DNA of 10,675 nt from Nanobdellota archaeon (GTDB taxonomy: Archaea; Nanobdellota; Nanobdellia; Woesearchaeales; GW2011-AR15). The notes under the pieces are model-generated. The model was not told the DNA's origin and did not search any database. It was given only the letters and a program-made list of their open reading frames with translations. Location of the stretch: the NCBI GenBank assembly GCA_018815145.1, contig JAHIYL010000184.1, positions 1-10,675 of the forward strand. Direction: 5' to 3'. Of this stretch, positions 5,994 to 10,675 are shown one piece after another. How positions within the stretch are numbered: position 1 is the stretch's first letter; each line of letters opens with the position of its first letter. The translations under genes were made by a program, and so were the position numbers.

Positions 5994-6776
5994 CTAGCTC
6001 ATCTCAACAACTATCTTTGCAGCCAAAGCAACAGTCATCCCATTCACGTCCTTCTTAGGATTGACTTCAACAACATCGACCAGTTTGAGATTCTTCAAGA
6101 GCTTGATTCTTTGCAGCATATACAGCAGCTCTCTTGACGTAAATCCTCCTGGCTCAATGTATCCTGTTCCGGGTGCAAAAGCAGGATCAACTGCATCAAT
6201 ATCAATGGACACATATAATGCATCAAAACCTCTGGCCACTGACATTATTGCATCAGAGACCTCACTATTACCTTCATGAGAAAACTCTTTCATTGGATAT
6301 GTTTTGATCTTATTTTTCTTAAGAAAATCATTCTCATTTGAGTGCATATTCCTGATTCCAACCAAAATCACATTCTCATTTTTTATATGCTCTTCTTCTA
6401 CAAGCACTCTCAGCCAGTCCTCATGTGTCGGAGGGGAAAAATCATTTTCACAGTCCGGATGAGCATCAAAGACAATAATCCCAGGATTTTGATATTTTTT
6501 TGCAAATGCTTTGAAAGCTGAATATGTAATTGAATGATCTCCTCCAACTAGAATTGCAGGCACATCAAGTCCAAAGACTTTTTTTTCAATTTTCGCATTG
6601 GTCTCATCAATATTTGCATTGTCTATCTTTACTTCATCAATATCAAAGATAGGCATGAGTCCGGATTCTTTAAGATAAAAATCAGGCAGCTCTTTGCAGA
6701 TTGCATCCGGAGCAAGCTCAACTCCATCTTTCTTTGAGAGGCCTCCTGCGTTTGAACCTATCTTGATGATCTTCAT
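5994..6776 (-). CDS. Ureohydrolase (arginase/agmatinase family)
   Basis: This is a binuclear-manganese amidinohydrolase. It hydrolyses arginine, agmatine or a related guanidino compound to release urea (formiminoglutamase is another family member). The 260-residue protein has the full set of metal ligands: GGDHS with His81, FDAHPDCEND with Asp104, His106 and Asp108, and SIDIDAVDPAFAPGTG with Asp192 and Asp194. The PGG block (209-211) and VVEVNP with Glu237 complete the active site. The specificity loops do not separate arginase from agmatinase; agmatinase is the commoner archaeal activity and would make putrescine. The protein is slightly short at the N-terminus, as in other compact archaeal members. 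Its ATG overlaps the TGA of the CBS-domain gene by 4 bases (ATGA), so it is the last gene of an operon with two membrane-associated proteins. Confidence 0.9.
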   Translation of the reverse strand: MKIIKIGSNAGGLSKKDGVELAPDAICKELPDFYLKESGLMPIFDIDEVKIDNANIDETNAKIEKKVFGLDVPAILVGGDHSITYSAFKAFAKKYQNPGIIVFDAHPDCENDFSPPTHEDWLRVLVEEEHIKNENVILVGIRNMHSNENDFLKKNKIKTYPMKEFSHEGNSEVSDAIMSVARGFDALYVSIDIDAVDPAFAPGTGYIEPGGFTSRELLYMLQRIKLLKNLKLVDVVEVNPKKDVNGMTVALAAKIVVEMS

Positions 6777-7291
6777 TTTTTCACAAGTTCGGACAGGAGA
6801 ATGATGATTATTATTGTCTGCAAAATGCAGAACAGAACAACAGGGATGAACCGTTTCATCTGTGAATATGCATGGTTTGCAGCCTGAAGTATGTCTGACC
6901 GGGATACATAGCCCACAATATTGCCATTTTCAAATACAGGAAGTTTCTTTATCCTCATCATCTCCATCTTTCGGCTGGCCTGGTTTATAGGAGTATTTGA
7001 GTCTACTATAGTCAGCTTTGTTGCCATTATCTTTTCCAGAGGTGTTTTCTTCGGGTCCAATCCCTTTAAAAACATGCTCCTCAGGACATCTCCCTTGCTG
7101 ACAAGGCCTACAGGCTTGTTTTTTTCATTGAGTACAACAAGGCCAGATATTGATTTTGAGCACATAAGCTTAGCTGCATCCTCAATCATCTTGTCTTGTT
7201 TCAATGAGATGATGTTCCTGTTCATTATTGTATTTACAGGAAGGTCTGTCATGTTCTTGAATCCTTTCTTGATTTTTTTTGTCAGTTTCAT
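6773..7291 (-). CDS. CBS-pair protein with C-terminal membrane anchor
   Basis: The 172-residue product has tandem CBS domains, roughly 17-72 (VNTIMNRNIISLKQD ... PVGLVSKGDVLR) and 83-142 (LEKIMATKLTIVD ... IVGYVSRSDILQ). A single hydrophobic helix follows at about 148-168 (RFIPVVLFCILQTIIIIILL) before a short charged tail. CBS pairs bind adenosyl ligands such as AMP, ATP or SAM and usually regulate a partner. The terminal helix implies membrane attachment with the CBS domains in the cytoplasm. The frame can also start at a GTG at 7300, but the ATG at 7291 is preferred, with AGGTG just upstream acting as ribosome-binding site. It lies 12 bases after the stop of the membrane protein gene and overlaps the ureohydrolase ATG, so the three are probably co-expressed. 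The partner protein is unknown. Confidence 0.85.
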   Translation of the reverse strand: MKLTKKIKKGFKNMTDLPVNTIMNRNIISLKQDKMIEDAAKLMCSKSISGLVVLNEKNKPVGLVSKGDVLRSMFLKGLDPKKTPLEKIMATKLTIVDSNTPINQASRKMEMMRIKKLPVFENGNIVGYVSRSDILQAANHAYSQMKRFIPVVLFCILQTIIIIILLSELVKK

Positions 7292-7303
7292 TTTTTGCAC
7301 CTT

Positions 7304-7813
7304 TTAAGCTAATTTGAAAAATATTACAGCATCATATATCATCTTGATAAAGTGGATATATATGAATATGTTCAGGAAAGTGTCAGCCACTGCATGAACA
7401 CCGTTCTTCACAGGGTTTGGATTCACTATCTGCATAAAAGGATAGCTCACTGCACCCCTGAACAGGAATGCATAGATGAATCCTTTGACAAATGTATAGC
7501 CGAGACTCTTGAAGAATGCTGAAGCTGCAACACCTAATCCTGTAACCAGAAGCAGTGTTATCGCTATCAGGTTGAGTTTGGAGATCTTCAGCTGGCCTAT
7601 GACTGTGAAGACCACTGCAAAAGTCATACCTATTTTCCAGTCATAGAGATATACCATGAGCATGGCAAACGCAGTGACTGCTTCAGCGCTCATATCCGGG
7701 ATTGCCTGCGTGAACTCAAATGTCTTGATACCTGCATAACCCAGAACCACAAAAAGTGCTATCATCACTACATATTTATGGAAAAGCAGGATGACAATTA
7801 CTGCCACCAACAC
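7304..7813 (-). CDS. Multi-spanning membrane protein (N-terminus disrupted by a homopolymer)
   Basis: I do not recognise a family. The intact frame encodes 169 residues with about five or six hydrophobic segments (roughly 1-27, 42-58, 60-77, 80-100, 106-122 and 140-165), so it is an integral membrane protein with few charged residues between helices. The only starts in this frame are GTG/TTG codons inside the first hydrophobic segment, with no ribosome-binding site. The frame is open upstream only to a TAA in a run of ten A residues. One extra base there would join it to an ATG at 7896 with a natural lysine-rich N-terminus (see the separate entry). It is the first gene of an operon with the CBS protein and the ureohydrolase. 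The context hints at a transporter or membrane partner for the CBS protein, but this is only an inference. Confidence 0.7.
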   Translation of the reverse strand: MLVAVIVILLFHKYVVMIALFVVLGYAGIKTFEFTQAIPDMSAEAVTAFAMLMVYLYDWKIGMTFAVVFTVIGQLKISKLNLIAITLLLVTGLGVAASAFFKSLGYTFVKGFIYAFLFRGAVSYPFMQIVNPNPVKNGVHAVADTFLNIFIYIHFIKMIYDAVIFFKLA

Positions 7814-7896
7814 AATTTTCAGATTGTTTATCAGGAATTTTACTAAATCAAATTTCTTTTTTTTTTAATGCTGTTCTTCCCAGAATTCCTTGCCAT
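7814..7896 (-). other. Probable true N-terminus of the membrane protein, broken by a frameshift in A10
   Basis: An ATG at 7896 opens MARNSGKNSIKKK and then stops (TAG) 51 bases later, after a run of ten A on the minus strand (T10 at 7857-7866). If the run had eleven A, the frame would continue as five Lys, FDLVKFLINNLKIV and into the 7813 reading frame with no stop. That gives a basic cytoplasmic tail before the first membrane helix, as expected. The likely cause is a homopolymer sequencing or assembly error; transcriptional slippage or phase variation is the alternative. Confidence 0.6.
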
Positions 7897-7912
7897 GGTT
7901 ATAACTTATTGG

Positions 7913-7934
7913 AAAATAAATACTCTTTAAAATC
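7913..7934 (-). promoter_or_regulatory. Candidate promoter of the membrane protein-CBS-ureohydrolase operon
   Basis: The minus strand has two overlapping TATA-like elements, GATTTTAAAGAG and TATTTATTTT, 20-35 bases upstream of the ATG at 7896. Either would yield a nearly leaderless mRNA from that ATG, which independently supports 7896 as the true start. No other promoter-like sequence is evident inside the operon. Confidence 0.5.
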
Positions 7935-7971
7935 TTTTGCATGCGTTGCTGCAGTCCAGATAATACTTTCA

Positions 7972-9669
7972 TCACATACGCTCAATTGCATCAATACCAA
8001 GCAATCCAAGCCCGTTCTTCAGTACTGTCTTGACACATGATATCATGGCTATCCTTGCACACTCAAGACCTTTATCATCCTGCAGCACCTTGTTCTTATG
8101 GTAATAATTATTGAATTCCTGCGCAAGCTCCAGAAGATATCTGCAGAGATAAGAAGGCTTGTATTCCTCTGTTGTTTTTTCCACAGCTGTAGCAAAATCA
8201 GCAAGCTTTTTTGAGAGTTCTTCATCCTCACGTGTATCTAACAGGTCAAAATTTATTTTTTCATCTACGCATCTCCCGCACTTTGATAGGATACTTGCAA
8301 TCCTTGCATGCGTGTACTGCAAGTATGGTCCTGTCTCACCTTCAAAAGAGATAGAGCCTTTTGGGTCATAAGTGAAATCTTTCATTGGATCATATTTCAG
8401 GATATGGAACTTGATTGCTGCCATTGCTATGGATTCAGCCCTGCTCTCAAGTTCCTCTTTTGTTATTTGGGGGTCCCTCTTAAGTATCTCCTCTCCTGCA
8501 ATGTCTTTCATCTCTTCAGCAAGATTGTCTGCATCAACAACAGTCCCTTCTCTTGACTTCATCTTTCCCTCAGGAAGGTTCACCATGCCATAAGCCAGAT
8601 GATAGCAGTCCTTTGCATAGGAAAATCCCAGCAATTCAAACAGTCTGAACAAGACCCTGAAGTGATATATCTGCTCATTGCCGACAACATAGATCAGCTT
8701 ATCCATATTATAGTCTTTGTATCTGAGGTCAGCAAGGACCATGTCCTGTGTTATGTAGACAGATGTCCCATCAGACCTGAGTATCACCTTCTTGCCAAGC
8801 TTCTCTTTTTCAAGGTCCACCCTGATATTCCCTTCTTCATCTTTATAGAAAAGCCCTTTCTTAAGTCCTTCATATACTATGTCTTTTCCTTTCATATAAT
8901 GGTCAGATTCCCTGTATGGCTTGTCCATCACGACCCCGAATCTCTTGTATGTCTCACTGAATCCATCCAATGCCCATCTGCTCATCTTTTTCCAGAGCGT
9001 CTTTGTCTTCTCGTCTCCTTCTTCCCATTTTTTAAGCATATCCCTTATCTCTTCTTCCATCTCAGGATGCTCTTTGAGCTTCTGGTTGTACAAGACATAG
9101 AAATCACCGACAAAATGGTCTGTCTTCTTGTCAGGCTTTTTTCCTTTTCCCCATCTGTCGTATGCAAGCATTGATTTGCAGATATGCACCCCTCGGTCAT
9201 TTATGATATCGACGCGGACGCTTCTGTTGCCTGAGAATGAAAAAGCATTGATCAATGCATTACCCAGGACCATGTTCCTTATGTGGCCGAGATGCAGCGG
9301 CTTGTTAGTATTCGGGCCAGGCGACTCAATCACAACTGTTTTTTTGTTCTGTTTTCTTTTTCCAAATGATGCACCTTTTTTCATGATCTCATCAACAATA
9401 TCTTTTGTCAGAGTACCTTTATTGATGAAGAAATTTACATATGGTCCGACAGACTTTACTTCTTTGATATTCTCATCCTTTTCGATTTTTCCAACTAATT
9501 CAGATGCTATTAGATTAGGTGCTTTTTTGAAATCCTTTGCCAGAAAAAAACATGGAAATGCATAATCTCCAAGCGAAGAATCCGGCGGCACTTCCAGGAT
9601 TGATTCATCAGTCTCTTGGTCCAGTGCCTTATTAAGAGAAATTAATATTGATTTTTTGAACTTGTCCAT
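7972..9669 (-). CDS. argS: Arginyl-tRNA synthetase
   Basis: This class I synthetase attaches arginine to tRNA-Arg. The 565-residue protein has all expected parts: the N-terminal tRNA-recognition domain (about 1-90, with DYAFPCFFLAK), the HIGH motif as HLGH (126-129) in SPGPNTNKPLHLGHIRN, INDRGVHICKSML (156-168), the KMSKS-like loop as KMKSREG (369-375), GETGPYLQYTHAR (444-456) and a DALR anticodon-binding domain to the end (NGLGLLGIDAIERM). The TNKPLHLGH and KMKSREGTVVDAD forms are those I associate with Bacteroidetes and related bacterial ArgRS, not the usual archaeal P-T-G-P-L-H-I-G-H and KMSTRKG forms. This suggests an exchanged gene. A TATA box 26 bases upstream of the ATG predicts a leaderless mRNA. 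It ends with tandem stops TGATGA. Length and domains appear complete. Confidence 0.96.
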   Translation of the reverse strand: MDKFKKSILISLNKALDQETDESILEVPPDSSLGDYAFPCFFLAKDFKKAPNLIASELVGKIEKDENIKEVKSVGPYVNFFINKGTLTKDIVDEIMKKGASFGKRKQNKKTVVIESPGPNTNKPLHLGHIRNMVLGNALINAFSFSGNRSVRVDIINDRGVHICKSMLAYDRWGKGKKPDKKTDHFVGDFYVLYNQKLKEHPEMEEEIRDMLKKWEEGDEKTKTLWKKMSRWALDGFSETYKRFGVVMDKPYRESDHYMKGKDIVYEGLKKGLFYKDEEGNIRVDLEKEKLGKKVILRSDGTSVYITQDMVLADLRYKDYNMDKLIYVVGNEQIYHFRVLFRLFELLGFSYAKDCYHLAYGMVNLPEGKMKSREGTVVDADNLAEEMKDIAGEEILKRDPQITKEELESRAESIAMAAIKFHILKYDPMKDFTYDPKGSISFEGETGPYLQYTHARIASILSKCGRCVDEKINFDLLDTREDEELSKKLADFATAVEKTTEEYKPSYLCRYLLELAQEFNNYYHKNKVLQDDKGLECARIAMISCVKTVLKNGLGLLGIDAIERM

Positions 9670-9690
9670 AGAGGATGGGAATGGAGTTGA

Positions 9691-9700
9691 TTTTAAAAAG
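9691..9700 (-). promoter_or_regulatory. TATA box of argS
   Basis: CTTTTTAAAA on the minus strand is centred 26 bases upstream of the ATG at 9669, the distance seen in leaderless archaeal genes. It lies between the vapC stop and argS. Confidence 0.65.
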
Positions 9701-9712
9701 TTAATGGCGAGA

Positions 9713-10090
9713 TCAAAAAATAATTACATTTTCAAAACCAGAAAAATCCTGATCAAATGTGATAAGTTTTGCATTGTAATACCGTGATAAGAGATAAATC
9801 ATTGAATCCATTATCCCAAACTTTGGTTTTGTTGCTCTTTGGTTCTTTTTAAGAATTCCGGCATCTATGCATGACTGCAAAGGAAGAGACAAAAGCTTTG
9901 ATCTTGTCTTAATATACAGGAAATGGACGTCAAATGATTTACTATTCCTGGCAAATTTATCTGACAATTCAGCAATGACTAAATAGGATGTTCCAATCTC
10001 CTTGGTTTCAATTATATTTTTGAGTTCTTCATTTTCACCCAAAAAGTATTCCAACCATGCAGAGGAATCAACAGTATACTCAATATTCAC
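9713..10090 (-). CDS. vapC: PIN-domain toxin (VapC family)
   Basis: This is a probable Mg2+-dependent ribonuclease toxin of a type II toxin-antitoxin pair. The 125-residue PIN domain carries the acidic active-site set: Asp8 in YTVDSSAWLEY, Glu41 in VIAELSDKF, Asp95 in FGIMDSMIYLLSR and Asp113 in LITFDQDF. The order and spacing are those of VapC proteins, and the length is normal. The start is a GTG that overlaps the stop of the antitoxin gene by 11 bases, the usual translationally coupled arrangement. No ATG lies near enough to be an alternative start. The target RNA cannot be predicted from the sequence; tRNA or rRNA cleavage is known for relatives. The gene is intact, so the module may be active. 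Confidence 0.92.
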   Translation of the reverse strand: MNIEYTVDSSAWLEYFLGENEELKNIIETKEIGTSYLVIAELSDKFARNSKSFDVHFLYIKTRSKLLSLPLQSCIDAGILKKNQRATKPKFGIMDSMIYLLSRYYNAKLITFDQDFSGFENVIIF

Positions 10091-10286
10091 GGAATTTCAA
10101 CCTGTCTGTCTCTTTATTCCACTTGAATTTTTTGCCTTTGAGTGTCCCGAACATGCTCTCCTTTACATTCATCTTCTCTTTTACAATATTTGAAATCACT
10201 TCATCATACGTCTTTGCATTCTCTTTCTCTTTTAGATCCTTTAGCATCTGCAGAGTCGTATCCTTCACCTGTATTGTTGTTGCCAT
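10080..10286 (-). CDS. vapB: VapB-type antitoxin
   Basis: This is the antitoxin partner of the PIN toxin directly downstream. The 68-residue protein has an N-terminal strand-helix-helix segment, TTIQVKDTTLQMLKDLKEK (3-21) followed by KTYDEVISNIVKEK, typical of ribbon-helix-helix DNA-binding antitoxins. The basic and aromatic C-terminus (MFGTLKGKKFKWNKETDRLKF) would wrap the toxin. The frame extends to an ATG at 10304, but that codon lies in the promoter TATA region, and the ATG at 10286 sits 27 bases from the TATA centre, so 10286 is chosen. In this family the RHH domain represses the operon promoter, and a hexamer array covering the promoter here is a candidate operator. Confidence 0.88.
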   Translation of the reverse strand: MATTIQVKDTTLQMLKDLKEKENAKTYDEVISNIVKEKMNVKESMFGTLKGKKFKWNKETDRLKFREY

Positions 10287-10320
10287 AATTATAGTTATAG
10301 TCATAGTTATATTTATAGTT
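10285..10320. repeat. Six-unit hexamer array over the vapBC promoter (candidate operator)
   Basis: Reading the plus strand in register, six consecutive hexamers are ATAATT, ATAGTT, ATAGTC, ATAGTT, ATATTT and ATAGTT. The array runs from the vapB start codon through its TATA box (CTATAAATAT on the minus strand, 10309-10318). Periodic short repeats on a promoter are typical of sites bound cooperatively by ribbon-helix-helix antitoxins, so this may be the autoregulatory operator. A simple low-complexity origin is also possible. Confidence 0.55.
10309..10318 (-). promoter_or_regulatory. TATA box of vapBC
   Basis: CTATAAATAT on the minus strand is centred about 27 bases before the ATG at 10286, predicting a leaderless transcript. 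It lies inside the hexamer array. Confidence 0.65.
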
Positions 10321-10330
10321 TTTGGTAAAG

Positions 10331-10376
10331 AATTTGCTCCAGGCTAAAGCCAGGGGCTTTGAACCCTTCGCAAATT
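10331..10376. repeat. Imperfect inverted repeat resembling an IS200/IS605-type end
   Basis: Outer arms AATTTGC (10331-10337) and GCAAATT (10370-10376) enclose a hairpin, CTCC-A-GGC-TAAA-GCC-A-GGGG (10337-10356), with one A-A mismatch. On the minus strand the core reads AAAGCCCCTGGCTTTAGCC, close to the GGC-TTTA-GCC hairpins at the right ends of IS200/IS605/tnpB elements. No transposase or tnpB gene is visible next to it, so it would be a remnant or a non-autonomous element end. Confidence 0.45.
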
Positions 10377-10652
10377 TAGTAAAAAAGAGAAATTTCGAAA
10401 AAAAGTGAGAAAAATATAAATCTCATTGTCCATTCAATAACTGGTTCAGTGTCTTTTAGCAGATGATTGTAATTGAAACATCATAAGTATATTTATATAA
10501 CATATTGTTTTATGTTAAATATTTACCAAGACATAAGAACAATGAAAAATATCATATTACAGTAGTTCCGATTGAAAGCTACTTTTGATGTATTTTTTTA
10601 TACCTTTTCTATATTTTATCGGAAAAATAGCAACAACAACAAGGTCATGGAC

Positions 10653-10675
10653 GCACATTTCTTTTAGAAATGTGC
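10653..10675. repeat. Perfect 10-bp hairpin at the window end
   Basis: GCACATTTCT and AGAAATGTGC form ten perfect base pairs around a TTT loop. The layout (a short perfect stem with CTTTTAG at the apex, preceded by GGAC) resembles the right-end hairpin of IS200/IS605/tnpB elements. The window stops exactly at its last base, so its outer flank cannot be inspected. Confidence 0.6.

Larger units (their letters stand above)
10321..10675. other. Right flank with no recognisable gene
   Basis: This 355-base stretch has no convincing open frame on either strand. It is very AT-rich from about 10377 to 10650, with scattered TATA-like stretches (for example 10488-10502) and two notable hairpins (10331-10376 and 10653-10675). 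A 17-codon frame from an ATG at 10513 ends at a TAG and has no recognisable content. The pattern fits a decayed or non-autonomous mobile element, or sequence upstream of a gene beyond the window. Confidence 0.5.

Noticed and set aside
8599..9174. 191-codon plus-strand frame within argS
   Set aside because: It lies opposite a complete arginyl-tRNA synthetase with all catalytic motifs and has no promoter or recognisable domain.
10349..10370. A tRNA T-arm lookalike on the minus strand (GGGTTCAAAGCCCC)
   Set aside because: The stem has a mismatch, and there are no matching acceptor, D or anticodon arms around it. The IS200/IS605-type hairpin explains the same bases better.
10513..10566. Short plus-strand frame beginning MLNIYQDIRTMKN
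   Set aside because: It is 17 codons long, ends at a TAG, has no ribosome-binding site and matches no family I know. The AT-rich context yields such frames by chance.
10321..10675. Possible CRISPR or tandem repeats in the right flank
   Set aside because: No repeat-spacer periodicity is present; only two unrelated hairpins and AT-rich sequence are visible.

Overview
The window is AT-rich archaeal chromosomal DNA. An Alba chromatin protein, ribosomal protein eS17, a PF10107-type endonuclease related to archaeal Holliday junction resolvases, and TATA boxes about 25 bases upstream of many start codons all point to Archaea. Short intergenic gaps, small proteins and many lysine-rich genes suggest a small-genome DPANN-type lineage (Woesearchaeota/Pacearchaeota-like), but that placement is an inference. 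Several genes look bacterial in character, most clearly argS and the large-family glucose-6-phosphate isomerase.

Layout. Bases 1-108 hold the 3' end of a plus-strand gene. It converges on a minus-strand block: eS17 (2533-2339), Alba (2288-2007), an NAD-dependent epimerase-like protein (1912-920) and an overlapping classical short-chain dehydrogenase (936-130). A divergent promoter region (2534-2678) separates eS17 from plus-strand glucose-6-phosphate isomerase (2679-4088), which is followed by a membrane-anchored PF10107 endonuclease (4159-4578). A minus-strand HIT hydrolase (5021-4587) converges on the endonuclease. The rest runs on the minus strand: an unrecognised acidic 285-residue protein (5941-5084); a tight operon of membrane protein, CBS-pair protein with a C-terminal membrane anchor, and arginase/agmatinase (7813 or 7896 down to 5994); arginyl-tRNA synthetase (9669-7972); and a VapBC toxin-antitoxin pair (10286-9713). 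The last 355 bases carry no recognisable gene but contain two hairpins resembling the ends of IS200/IS605-family elements.

How the parts fit. Most genes are housekeeping (translation, chromatin, sugar metabolism, nucleotide hydrolysis) and most appear to have their own promoter, with many predicted leaderless transcripts. Real co-transcription is supported for epimerase-SDR (17-base overlap), membrane protein-CBS-ureohydrolase (12-base gap, then a 4-base ATGA overlap) and vapB-vapC (11-base overlap).

The points most worth a second look are: a homopolymer of ten A residues that breaks the natural N-terminus of the membrane protein; the Bacteroidetes-like signatures of ArgRS; an array of six hexamers over the vapB promoter; and the IS605-like hairpins beside the toxin-antitoxin module. 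I found no CRISPR array, rRNA, tRNA or convincing large novel system.
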